NCBI GenBank assembly: GCA_018056045.1
Contig: JAGPGI010000107.1
Span: 1 to 7,841, forward strand
Direction: 5' to 3'
Origin: Paracoccus sp. (in: a-proteobacteria)
GTDB taxonomy: Bacteria > Pseudomonadota > Alphaproteobacteria > Rhodobacterales > Rhodobacteraceae
Length of the DNA: 7,841 nt
Every line of letters begins with the position of its first letter. The first letter of the stretch is position 1. Shown here in pieces: positions 1 to 6,694 of the stretch. The notes below the pieces were generated by a model. The model did no database searches. It had not been told where the DNA came from and saw nothing but the letters and a program-made list of their open reading frames with translations. Position numbers and translations under genes: made by a program.

Positions 1-381
1 GGCTGGCCGACCATGGGCGGCGAATGGGTGCCTGCGGCGATCTGGGACCCGGCGCTTGGCTGGCGGAACCTTTTTGAAAACCCCGCGCTGGTCCAGTTCG
101 TCCACCGCATGGTTGGCTATCTGCTGGCTGTCTTTGCCATTGTCGTCTGGCTGCGCGCGCGGCGCTCGCCGCATCCGGTGACGCGGGGCGCCTATACGGT
201 CATGCTGGCGGCGGTGGCGGTTCAGGTGGGCTTGGGGATCATGAATGTGATCCATGCCTCGCCCCTGCCGCTGGCGCTGGCGCATCAACTGGGTGCGGTG
301 GCACTGTTTACGCTGATTTTACGGGCGCGCCACAACGCCCGCTATCCATTTGAAACCTCGGTCCGGGGGACTGTCCGATGA
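1..381 (+). CDS. ctaA: Heme A synthase (CtaA/COX15 family), C-terminal part, 5' end outside window
   Basis: This is the last 126 codons of an integral membrane enzyme that oxidises the C8 methyl group of heme O to make heme A for aa3-type cytochrome oxidase. The frame is open from base 1 (GWPTMGGEWVP), so the gene starts outside the window and the ATG at 13 is internal. Two family landmarks of the C-terminal heme-binding half are visible: the FVHR histidine (codon 103-105) at the start of one membrane helix and the AHQ histidine (codon 283-285) at the start of the last. Hydrophobic segments lie at about 106-165, 199-240 and 283-325. The short basic tail after the last helix is normal. The stop TGA (379-381) overlaps the ATG of the next gene by 4 bases, so the two are probably cotranscribed and translationally coupled. 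Identification is from motifs and is confident; the missing N-terminal half cannot be judged. Confidence 0.93.
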   Translation, partial: GWPTMGGEWVPAAIWDPALGWRNLFENPALVQFVHRMVGYLLAVFAIVVWLRARRSPHPVTRGAYTVMLAAVAVQVGLGIMNVIHASPLPLALAHQLGAVALFTLILRARHNARYPFETSVRGTVR

Positions 382-1850
382 GTGCTTTCGACGATTTGTT
401 AGCCTTTCAGCGCCAGACCGAGGCGCTGTCCTCGGTGGCGGAACGCCTGGGCTGGGACCAGGAAACCGTGATGCCGCGCGGCGCGACCGAACAGCGCGCC
501 GAGGAAACCGCGGCGATGGAGGCGGTCCTGCATGAGCGCCGCACCGATCCGCGTATCGGCGAATGGCTGGATCAGGCCGTCCCCGAGGACGAGGAGGACG
601 CCCGCATCATCGAGCTGATCGCCCGCGATCATCAGCGCGCCACCCGCATTCCGGCGCGGCTGGCCACCGAACTGGCGCGCCAGACCTCGCTTGCGCAAAG
701 TATCTGGGCCGAGGCCCGCGCCAATGACGCGCCGCAGGACTTCCTGCCGGCGCTGAACGACATCCTGATGCTCAAGCGCGAAGAGGCGGCTGCGCTGGCG
801 GATGGCGGCGATCTATATGACGCGCTTCTTGACGATTACGAGCCGGGTGCGACACAGGCCCAGATCGCGGCGCTGTTTGATGCCATGCGTCCGCGCTTGC
901 TCGCGCTGCGCGACGATGTGCTGGGGGCCGAATTCCAGCCGCAGCCGCTAAAGGGGGATTTCCCGCAGGAAACCCAGCTGCGTCTGGCCCGTACCTGCGC
1001 CACCGCCTTTGGCTATGACTGGAGCCGGGGGCGGCTTGATCTGGCCGTGCATCCCTTCAGCTCCGGGCGCTGGCAGGACAGCCGCATCACCACCCGCGTG
1101 GTCGAGACCGATCCCTTCAACTGTCTTTACTCGACCATCCACGAGGTCGGCCATTCCAGCTATGAGCTGGGGATCGACAGCGACTATGCCTTCACGCCGC
1201 TGGGGCGCGGGGTCTCGATGGGGGTGCATGAAAGCCAGAGCCGCATCTATGAAAACCAGATCGGCCGGGGCGGGGCCTTTACCAGTTGGCTGTATCAGCG
1301 CATGTCGGACGCCTTTGACGGGCTTTCCGTCCCCGATGCCGAGGCCTTCTATGCCACGGTGAACCGCGTCACCCCCGGCTATATCCGCACCGAGGCCGAT
1401 GAGGTCCAATATAACCTGCATGTCATGCTGCGCTTCGATCTGGAGCGCGACTTGATCGCGGGCCGACTGGATGTCGAGCATCTGGTCGAGGCGTGGAATG
1501 CGCGGTTCCTCAAGGATTTCGGGGTGGCGGTGGATCGTCCGGCCCATGGTGTCCTGCAGGACGTGCATTGGGCGGTGGGGCTTTTCGGCTATTTCCCGAC
1601 CTATGCGCTTGGCAATGTCTATGCCGGCTGCCTGAACGCGGCGATGCGTCAGGTCGTGCCGGATCTGGACCGTTTCCTTGCGCAGGGCGATGCGGGGCCG
1701 GCGGTCGAATGGCTGCGCGAGAACGTCCAGCGCCATGGCGGGCTTTATCCGCCGCGTGATCTGATCGAGCGCGCGACCGGCGGTCCGGTCAGCGAAGAGC
1801 CCTTGCTGGACTATCTGGAAGAAAAATTCGCCGGTATCTACCGGCTGTGA
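378..1850 (+). CDS. M32 family metallocarboxypeptidase (carboxypeptidase Taq type)
   Basis: A 490-residue cytoplasmic zinc carboxypeptidase that removes C-terminal amino acids from peptides, probably in peptide turnover. It has no signal peptide. The zinc site is complete: HEVGH at residues 255-259 supplies H255, catalytic E256 and H259, and E285 in the VHESQSR motif is the third ligand, 26 residues after H259, the spacing known for Pyrococcus carboxypeptidase. Other family blocks are the N-terminal LGWDQETVMP, the ADEVQYNLHVMLRF stretch and the C-terminal GYFPTYALGN. Length is normal for the family (about 490-510). The ATG at 378 is chosen because it sits in an ATGA overlap with the ctaA stop and has a GGGGGA ribosome site at 365-370, 7 bases upstream. 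Why it is coupled to heme A synthesis is not evident; the link may be only positional. The gene ends just before a long hairpin facing the convergent P450 gene. Confidence 0.96.
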   Translation: MSAFDDLLAFQRQTEALSSVAERLGWDQETVMPRGATEQRAEETAAMEAVLHERRTDPRIGEWLDQAVPEDEEDARIIELIARDHQRATRIPARLATELARQTSLAQSIWAEARANDAPQDFLPALNDILMLKREEAAALADGGDLYDALLDDYEPGATQAQIAALFDAMRPRLLALRDDVLGAEFQPQPLKGDFPQETQLRLARTCATAFGYDWSRGRLDLAVHPFSSGRWQDSRITTRVVETDPFNCLYSTIHEVGHSSYELGIDSDYAFTPLGRGVSMGVHESQSRIYENQIGRGGAFTSWLYQRMSDAFDGLSVPDAEAFYATVNRVTPGYIRTEADEVQYNLHVMLRFDLERDLIAGRLDVEHLVEAWNARFLKDFGVAVDRPAHGVLQDVHWAVGLFGYFPTYALGNVYAGCLNAAMRQVVPDLDRFLAQGDAGPAVEWLRENVQRHGGLYPPRDLIERATGGPVSEEPLLDYLEEKFAGIYRL

Positions 1851-1857
1851 TCTTGGC

Positions 1858-1922
1858 ATGGATATTTAGGTGAAGAAGAAGCGGATCAGAGATCGCGGTT
1901 TCTTCTTCATTCAAATATCCAT
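1858..1922. terminator. Long AT-rich hairpin between convergent genes, likely bidirectional terminator
   Basis: The arms 1858-1880 and 1900-1922 are inverted copies matching at 20 of 23 positions. The outer 10 base pairs (ATGGATATTT with AAATATCCAT) and inner 10 base pairs (TGAAGAAGAA with TTCTTCTTCA) are perfect, separated by a 3x3 internal loop. The stem can be extended by GCG/CGC (1881-1883 with 1894-1896) using a 3-base bulge, leaving a 10-base loop. It lies 7 bases after the M32 stop, and its right arm includes the last codons and stop of the P450 gene on the other strand. A two-way terminator is the natural reading, although neither side has a clean T-run after the stem. The AT-rich arms stand out from the GC-rich surroundings, so it could also be a dispersed repeat. 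Confidence 0.65.
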
Positions 1923-3281
1923 CTTTCGGGGTGTCAGCCGCAACATGATCCCGGCCTTTCCGCGCACGGTCAGCCGCATCACCGGCTCGGGGCGCGCGCG
2001 CCCGGGGGCAAGGTTATAGGCTTGAGTCAGCGCCGACAGGATCAGCGGACCTTCGATCATCGCGAACCCGGCGCCGGGGCAGGCGCGGGCACCGGCCGAA
2101 AACGGGATATAGGCGCTGCGGGCGCAGGTCTTGCCATTTTCCGTTTCCCACCTGCCCGGATCGAAGGCGTCGGGATTGTCCCAAAGCTTTTGATGGCGGT
2201 GTAGATGCCATGGCGACAGCACCAGTTGCGCGCCGCGCGGCGCCTTGCGGTCGCGCAATGTTTCAGACTGGCGGCATTCGCGCACGGTCATCGCGACCGG
2301 CGGATAAAGCCGTAATGCCTCTCGAAATACCGCGCGGGCGGCAGTCAGGCTTTTGACGCTGGCAAAGTCGGGGGCAAGGTGTGCGTCGGCCTCGAGGGCC
2401 AGTTTTTCCTGCCAGTCGGGGTTTTCGGCCAGCAGATAAAGCGCCCATGCCAGAGCCGAGGCGCCGGTTTCATGCCCGGCCAGAAAGAAGGTCGCGACCT
2501 CGTCGATCATCTCGCGGTCGTTGAAGGTGGCGCCGGTCTGTGGATCGGGCGTGGTCATGATCTTGGTCGCCAGATCGGGCGGGGCGGTGCCATTGGCGAT
2601 TTCGGTTGCGCGGGCCACGATCAGCTGGCGGATCAGGCCACGGATGCGGCGGGCGCTGTCGCGGGCGCGGCGGGAATGAAAGCGCGCCCATCGGGGCAGG
2701 GCCATCAGCCCGCCCAGATTGACCATCGGCTGGGCGTCCTGATGGTCGCGAAAGGCGTCGAAAACCTGCGTGGCGATGGCGTTTTCGATGGGGATCGAAA
2801 ACAGCGTCCGAAAGATCACATCGGCGGCGATATGGCTGGTTTGCGGCTCAATGTCGATGTCGCGCCCGTCGGCCAGCGGCGCCAGCCGTGCGGTGCCGGC
2901 CTGGGTTGCGTCCCACATGGCGGGAAAGGCCTCGCGCAGGCGGCCACCCTCGAAGGCGGGGTCGATGATGCGGCGCTGGTGCTGCCATGTCTCGCCATTC
3001 GAGATGAAGCTGGAATTGCCCAGAAGCGGTTGCAGCCCGGCCGCCATGCGGGGCGATTTCGGAAAGTCCATTGGCCGCTTGCGCAGGATCATATCAATCA
3101 GCTGCGGATCGTTGCAGGTAAAGCTGTGGATGAAGGGGCCGCGGAATTCGGCCATCCAGGCGCGGTAAAGCCGGTCGGATTGCGCCGAGAGGATGTCGCG
3201 GCGGAAGTCGCGGATAAAGCGCCAGACCGAGCCCTTGCCCTGTCGTGCGGCGGGTTTCGGCGGGATCATGTCGCGGTTCAT
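1911..3281 (-). CDS. Cytochrome P450 monooxygenase (soluble, bacterial)
   Basis: A 456-residue heme-thiolate monooxygenase. All P450 signatures are present: C-helix WQHQR (W99, R103), I-helix AGHET with the acid-alcohol pair E271-T272, K-helix EALR (E321, R324) followed by LYPP, and the heme loop FSAGARACPG with the cysteine ligand C401. There is no N-terminal membrane anchor, so it should be cytoplasmic and need separate electron-donor proteins; no ferredoxin or reductase is fused or nearby. From memory its I-helix region resembles fatty-acid or carotenoid hydroxylating P450s such as CYP175 more than camphor-type enzymes, but the substrate cannot be assigned. The start at 3281 is chosen because ATGA there overlaps the stop of the upstream hydrolase. 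The frame stays open further upstream, but that extension is antisense-like sequence within the hydrolase gene; an ATG at 3269 is the alternative. The ribosome site is weak, consistent with coupled translation. The last codons fall within the hairpin at 1858-1922. Confidence 0.95.
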   Translation of the reverse strand: MNRDMIPPKPAARQGKGSVWRFIRDFRRDILSAQSDRLYRAWMAEFRGPFIHSFTCNDPQLIDMILRKRPMDFPKSPRMAAGLQPLLGNSSFISNGETWQHQRRIIDPAFEGGRLREAFPAMWDATQAGTARLAPLADGRDIDIEPQTSHIAADVIFRTLFSIPIENAIATQVFDAFRDHQDAQPMVNLGGLMALPRWARFHSRRARDSARRIRGLIRQLIVARATEIANGTAPPDLATKIMTTPDPQTGATFNDREMIDEVATFFLAGHETGASALAWALYLLAENPDWQEKLALEADAHLAPDFASVKSLTAARAVFREALRLYPPVAMTVRECRQSETLRDRKAPRGAQLVLSPWHLHRHQKLWDNPDAFDPGRWETENGKTCARSAYIPFSAGARACPGAGFAMIEGPLILSALTQAYNLAPGRARPEPVMRLTVRGKAGIMLRLTPRKMDI

Positions 3282-4462
3282 CTGTTGACGGCGCGGGCGA
3301 TGCGGCCCGGCGAATGCTGACGCCCGGCGAAACGCTGGCCCAGCGTCAGCGGCCCGGCGGTGATGGCGAAATAATCGTAATCGCCGGGCCGGTCGAAGGC
3401 GCAAAGATACTGGAAATGCAGCCGGAACCAGCGCCCGCGCAGGGCGCGCTGCTTTTCGGGCGAGAGTGTGCGGGTAAAAGCGGCCGACAGGATCAGCGGC
3501 TGGTGCTGCCCCTGAGGCGCGACGCCCGAGACCGCGACCGGATCGCAAAGCCCGAACGAGCAGGCATCGCCCGGCGCAGTCACGTCGATCCAGTCGACCT
3601 GTGCGCTGGTCGAAAGCGCGCGCAGATCGGCGCGGAGCCGGTTTGCCTGCGGCAGGAACGAGGCCATGGGGACGACGTGGCCCAGGGACAGAAAGCCAAG
3701 CCGCCGCCCCTCGGGCACGCGTCCGGCGCCGATCAGGTCGGCCAGCACCGAGACGCCCAGATAGGCGCCCGAGCTGTGGCCGACGATCAGAACCTCGTCC
3801 CAGTCACCGGCAAGAACTTCGGCGATGCGGTCGGAAAATTGGGCAAGCCGCGTCTCAAGCGCGGGGGGATAGGCGCCCTGATGCTGAGCGGTAAAGGCAT
3901 AGTCATGCATCAGGTAATAGGCGAATATCTTGCCATCCAGACGCCGCCACAGGACCAGTCCGGCCCATGTCACCGCCAGCAGAACGGGCAGGGTGATCCA
4001 CCAGCCAAACCCGGTCAGCCAGCCAAGGGCCGCGCCGACGCACCAACCCGCCGCCACCGCGATCAGCAATTGCGCCAGCAGCACCGCGACCGGGTAAAGT
4101 GCTGCGATGACCGGACCGCGCCGCAACTGCATCAGCCGCATCAGTGCGCCCGAGCCGATATAGGCCCATGCCGTGCGCACAAGCTGGCCATAGGTCGCCG
4201 GGATCGACTGGCCCATCGAGCCCTGCACGATATCGGCCCAGACCAGCACCTCGATTTCCGATTCCGTGGGGATGCCATCGAAATCGCCTGAAACGCCCCA
4301 GCCAAAGCCCTTGCGGTCGCGGCGCGAGCCGAATTCCAGCCGATAGCCCGAGATGCGGGCCTGCTCAGCCCCCTCGCGCTTGTAAAGTTCGCGGTAGCGG
4401 CGGGGCGGGATCGGGTCGAAACCGGGGATGTAAAGGACGCGGCGGCGAAACGGGCGGGTCAT
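3278..4462 (-). CDS. Membrane-anchored alpha/beta hydrolase-like protein
   Basis: A 394-residue protein with a serine-hydrolase elbow VGHSSGAY (GxSxG, nucleophile S230) after a predicted beta strand (DEVLIVG). The N terminus has strand-like VLYIPGFDP. Between these two parts, two hydrophobic helices at about 117-139 and 150-172 should tie the protein to the inner membrane, an unusual place for an anchor because it interrupts the early hydrolase fold. Candidate remaining catalytic residues are D293 or D299 (DWIDVTAPGD) and H349 in RLHFQYL; these are inferred from position only. The GDYDYFAITAGPLTL stretch near the C terminus looks like a family-specific conserved block. The substrate is unknown; an ester or lipid is plausible given the membrane location. 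It is first in a two-gene operon with the P450, joined by a 4-base overlap. The ATG at 4462 has a poor ribosome site, but the N-terminal sequence fits and no better start is visible. Confidence 0.8.
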   Translation of the reverse strand: MTRPFRRRVLYIPGFDPIPPRRYRELYKREGAEQARISGYRLEFGSRRDRKGFGWGVSGDFDGIPTESEIEVLVWADIVQGSMGQSIPATYGQLVRTAWAYIGSGALMRLMQLRRGPVIAALYPVAVLLAQLLIAVAAGWCVGAALGWLTGFGWWITLPVLLAVTWAGLVLWRRLDGKIFAYYLMHDYAFTAQHQGAYPPALETRLAQFSDRIAEVLAGDWDEVLIVGHSSGAYLGVSVLADLIGAGRVPEGRRLGFLSLGHVVPMASFLPQANRLRADLRALSTSAQVDWIDVTAPGDACSFGLCDPVAVSGVAPQGQHQPLILSAAFTRTLSPEKQRALRGRWFRLHFQYLCAFDRPGDYDYFAITAGPLTLGQRFAGRQHSPGRIARAVNR

Positions 4463-4487
4463 CGGAACTCATTGGCAATGCCGGCGC

Positions 4488-4515
4488 AGCATAGGCCAAA
4501 TGCGGCACCGGGCAA
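4488..4515 (-). promoter_or_regulatory. Candidate promoter for the hydrolase-P450 operon
   Basis: On the minus strand a TTGCCC -35 box (4515-4510) is followed after 16 bases by a TATGCT -10 box (4493-4488). Transcription would start near 4481, giving a short leader of about 18 bases before the ATG at 4462. It lies in the 78-base gap between the end of the M48 gene and the hydrolase, so the pair need not depend on read-through. The match is moderate and was found by eye. Confidence 0.4.
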
Positions 4516-4540
4516 GGGACGGGATTGTCGCGGGCTGCCC

Positions 4541-5224
4541 TCAGCGCAGGCCCCAGCGGCTTTCCAGCGTCTCGATAGCGGCGATGCGGGCCTCGGTCTT
4601 GGGATGCGACAGCAGCCATGCGGGCGTGGCGGCACGTCCGCCCGCCAGCCCCTCGAGCTTGCGAAACAGGCTTTTCTGCGGGCCGGTGCCCAGCCCCGCC
4701 TTGACCATCAGCGCGCTGGCAAAGGCGTCGGCCTCGAATTCATCCTGTCGCGACAGGCGCGCGGCGACAGCGGCGGCGGCAAGGTTCGCGATCCAGCCGC
4801 CGATGCCGGGCAGGATGCGGCCCAGCGTTCCGGCGAGCACGACGCGGATGACGTTCTGGCCAGCGAAATCGACCATGCGGCGGCGGGTATGGCCATGGGC
4901 GACATGGCCCAGCTCATGCGCGATGACGGATGCCAGTTCCGCCTCGGTCACCTCGCCCTTGTCCAGCCGGTCGAGGAAGCCGCGGGTCAGGAAGATGCGC
5001 CCGTCGGGTGCCGCCAGCCCGTTCACCGGGGCGATTTCATAGACATGGGCGCGGATCGGCGGCAGGTCCATGGCCCGGCCCAGACGTTCCAGCATCGGCA
5101 CCAGCCGGGGATGGGTCAGGGGCGAGGATTTCGCATTCAGTTCCGCCCGCATCCGCCAGACCGAAAAGAACCACATCGCGGCGGCATACAGCAGGATAAG
5201 CAGGATCGGTGTCAGCTTTATCAT
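4541..5224 (-). CDS. M48 family zinc metalloprotease, single N-terminal membrane anchor
   Basis: A 227-residue peptidase of the Ste24/HtpX/BepA superfamily. Residues 4-23 form a hydrophobic helix that is either an uncleaved anchor or part of a signal. The zinc site is HELGH (H103, E104, H107) with the third ligand expected at E162 in DEFEAD, and D166 as the conserved supporting acid. The C-terminal LSHPKTEARIAAIETL is the typical end block of M48 proteases. It lacks the multiple membrane helices of HtpX and any TPR domain of BepA, so it is a minimal member. Known relatives degrade misfolded membrane or outer-membrane proteins or act on lipoproteins; the target here is unknown. The hydrophobic stretch after the zinc helix (about residues 118-145) could be a membrane-associated hairpin. 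It is last in the minus-strand unit, 27 bases after the VWA gene, and has no strong Shine-Dalgarno, suggesting expression from the operon. Confidence 0.93.
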   Translation of the reverse strand: MIKLTPILLILLYAAAMWFFSVWRMRAELNAKSSPLTHPRLVPMLERLGRAMDLPPIRAHVYEIAPVNGLAAPDGRIFLTRGFLDRLDKGEVTEAELASVIAHELGHVAHGHTRRRMVDFAGQNVIRVVLAGTLGRILPGIGGWIANLAAAAVAARLSRQDEFEADAFASALMVKAGLGTGPQKSLFRKLEGLAGGRAATPAWLLSHPKTEARIAAIETLESRWGLR

Positions 5225-5251
5225 GGCATCAATATGGGCGCGGAAGGGGCG

Positions 5252-6433
5252 CTAGCCAAGAAGGCGCATGGCTTGCGTCAGCCCCTCAAGTGTCAGGGGC
5301 TGCATGCGGTCGTCAAATATCTCGCGCACCATGGCGATCGAGCGGGTCTGCCCCCAATCGGCGCGCGGCACCGGGTTCAGCCAGACATGATCGGGCCATG
5401 TCTCGCGCAGACGCTTCAGCCAGACCTCGCCCGATTCGGGGTTCCAGTGTTCGTTGGCGCCGCCCGGGATCGCGATCTCATAGGGCGACATGGCGGCATC
5501 GCCCACGAAGATCACCTTGTAGTCGCGGCCAAAGCGGTGAAGCACGTCCCAGGTCGGCAGGGTCTCGGTCCAGCGGCGGCGGTTGTCGCGCCAGAGCGCC
5601 TCATAGATGCAGTTGTGGAAATAGAAATGCTCCAGATGCTTGAACTCGGCCCGCGCGGCCGAGAACAGCTCGTCGACCAGCCGCGAATGGTCGTCCATGC
5701 TGCCGCCGGCATCCAGAAACAGCAGCACTTTTACGGCGTTATGCCGCTCGGGCCGGGTCTGGACGTCGATATAGCCATGCTCGGCGCTGGCGCGGATGGT
5801 GCCGGGCAGGTCCAGCTCCTCGGCGGCGCCGTGACGCGCCCATTGCCGCAGGCGCTTCAGCGCCACCTTGATGTTGCGGGTGCCCAGTTCGACCGAATCG
5901 TCGAAGTCGCGGAACTCGCGCTTGTCCCAGACCTTGACCGCGCGGCGGTGGCGGCTTTCGTTCTGGCCGATGCGCACGCCCTCGGGGTTGTAGCCGTAAG
6001 CGCCAAAGGGCGAGGTGCCAGCGGTGCCGATCCATTTGCTGCCGCCCTGATGGCGGCCCTTCTGCTCGGCCAGTCGCTCGCGCAGGCGGCGCATCAGCTC
6101 CTCAAAGCTGCCGGGGCCGTGGATGGCGGCGCGCTCCTCGGGCGTCAGGAATTTCTCGGCCAGCTTTTCCAGCCAGTCGCGGGGAATTGCTGTCTCATGG
6201 ACCAGCGCCTCGACGGGGATCTCGTCGAGGCCGGAAAACGTCTCGGCAAAGGCGCGGTCGAAACGGTCGATATGGGATTCGTTCTTGACCAGCGTGGCGC
6301 GGGCGAGGTGATAGAAGCCCTCGGGCCGCCAGTCGGTCAGCCCGGCCTGAATGCCGGCCAGCAGGTCCAGATATTCCCGCAGGCTGGCGGGCACCCCGTG
6401 CCTGCGCAGACTGTCGAGAAAGGGCCGGAACAT
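5252..6433 (-). CDS. VWA domain-containing CoxE-like protein
   Basis: A 393-residue soluble protein with no signal peptide. The N-terminal 200 residues are a charged helical region typical of CoxE-like proteins, with a WIGTAGTSPFGAYGYN block at about 134-149. A C-terminal von Willebrand A fold begins near residue 233 with strand VKVLLFL and a metal-site motif DAGGSM (D241, S245); a second conserved acid may be D312 in VGDAAMS. The first metal-binding serine of the classical DxSxS motif is glycine here, a change I recall as common in this subfamily. CoxE-like VWA proteins usually work with a MoxR-type AAA ATPase as chaperones that insert metal or remodel protein complexes, but no such ATPase lies in this window. 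The start at 6433 overlaps the stop of the small upstream membrane-protein gene (TGATG), so translation is probably coupled. The partner complex is unknown. Confidence 0.9.
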   Translation of the reverse strand: MFRPFLDSLRRHGVPASLREYLDLLAGIQAGLTDWRPEGFYHLARATLVKNESHIDRFDRAFAETFSGLDEIPVEALVHETAIPRDWLEKLAEKFLTPEERAAIHGPGSFEELMRRLRERLAEQKGRHQGGSKWIGTAGTSPFGAYGYNPEGVRIGQNESRHRRAVKVWDKREFRDFDDSVELGTRNIKVALKRLRQWARHGAAEELDLPGTIRASAEHGYIDVQTRPERHNAVKVLLFLDAGGSMDDHSRLVDELFSAARAEFKHLEHFYFHNCIYEALWRDNRRRWTETLPTWDVLHRFGRDYKVIFVGDAAMSPYEIAIPGGANEHWNPESGEVWLKRLRETWPDHVWLNPVPRADWGQTRSIAMVREIFDDRMQPLTLEGLTQAMRLLG

Positions 6434-6609
6434 CAGCCCATCCGGGACAGGATGATGGTCACGAAAATGCCCAGCACGGCCAGAGCCATGGCATGGGCGG
6501 CGGCATATTGCAGCTTGTCGGCCAGCTTGCCGCCCTGTCTGGCGGCGCGAACCCAGCCGATCGCTGCGCCAAGAAGAAGGCAGGCGATCACGATCATGCC
6601 CTTGGGCAT
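6433..6609 (-). CDS. Small two-helix membrane protein, function unknown
   Basis: A 58-residue ORF beginning MPKGMIVIAC and ending TIILSRMG. It has two hydrophobic helices, about residues 4-20 and 38-54, joined by a basic loop (RAARQGGKLADK), so a helical hairpin in the inner membrane with the positive loop toward the cytoplasm is expected. Its TGA shares one base with the ATG of the VWA gene (TGATG), strong evidence that it is translated as the first gene of that operon. Short two-helix proteins of this style, with a QYAA block after the loop, are familiar to me from Rhodobacteraceae but without known function; this recollection is unverified. The start at 6609 gives 58 residues; an internal ATG at 6597 would give 54. 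Neither has a good Shine-Dalgarno, so the start is uncertain. It could serve as a membrane tether for the VWA or M48 protein. Confidence 0.78.
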   Translation of the reverse strand: MPKGMIVIACLLLGAAIGWVRAARQGGKLADKLQYAAAHAMALAVLGIFVTIILSRMG

Positions 6610-6642
6610 AGCCGCGACGCGCGCGGCTGTCGAGGGGGACCC

Positions 6643-6671
6643 TTGAACCCCTGCCGGGGGCGCGCTACGTT
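6643..6671 (+). promoter_or_regulatory. Candidate promoter of the ppx/gppA gene
   Basis: A TTGAAC -35 box (6643-6648) is separated by 17 bases from a TACGTT -10 box (6666-6671), close to the housekeeping sigma pattern of alphaproteobacteria. Transcription would begin near 6678, leaving a leader of about 24 bases that contains the GGAGGG ribosome site. It lies in the 92-base gap between the divergent start codons at 6609 and 6702. No equally convincing promoter was found for the leftward operon in the same gap. Confidence 0.5.
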
Positions 6672-6688
6672 CATGGTAACTTGTAATC

Positions 6689-6694
6689 GGAGGG
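6689..6694 (+). promoter_or_regulatory. Shine-Dalgarno GGAGGG deciding the ppx/gppA start
   Basis: GGAGG ends at 6693. This is 8 bases before the ATG at 6702 but only 2 before the in-frame GTG at 6696. The ATG is therefore the better start, shortening the longest reading by two residues. Confidence 0.75.

Noticed and set aside
948..1859. A 303-codon minus-strand frame opposite the M32 carboxypeptidase
   Set aside because: It has no domain or fold-like pattern and mirrors the zinc-site coding sequence; a composition shadow.
3282..3548. N-terminal extension of the P450 frame up to 3548
   Set aside because: The extra 89 residues are alanine/arginine/proline-rich, overlap the hydrolase coding sequence, and precede a normal P450 N terminus that starts exactly at the ATGA coupling site.
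2379..4291. Two long plus-strand frames (2379-3320 and 3245-4291) opposite the P450 and hydrolase genes
   Set aside because: Low-complexity, glycine/arginine/glutamine-rich translations without motifs, opposite genes with complete family signatures.
4472..6646. A 724-codon open frame on the plus strand antisense to the M48, VWA and small membrane protein genes
   Set aside because: It runs opposite to three genes with clear motifs, spans their boundaries, shows no recognisable domain and has no ribosome site. Long antisense frames are expected in GC-rich codon usage.
6648..6659. Small perfect palindrome CCCC-TGCC-GGGG between the -35 and -10 boxes of the ppx/gppA promoter
   Set aside because: Four-base arms of C and G are expected by chance in this composition, so I do not call an operator; it would need conservation in orthologues.
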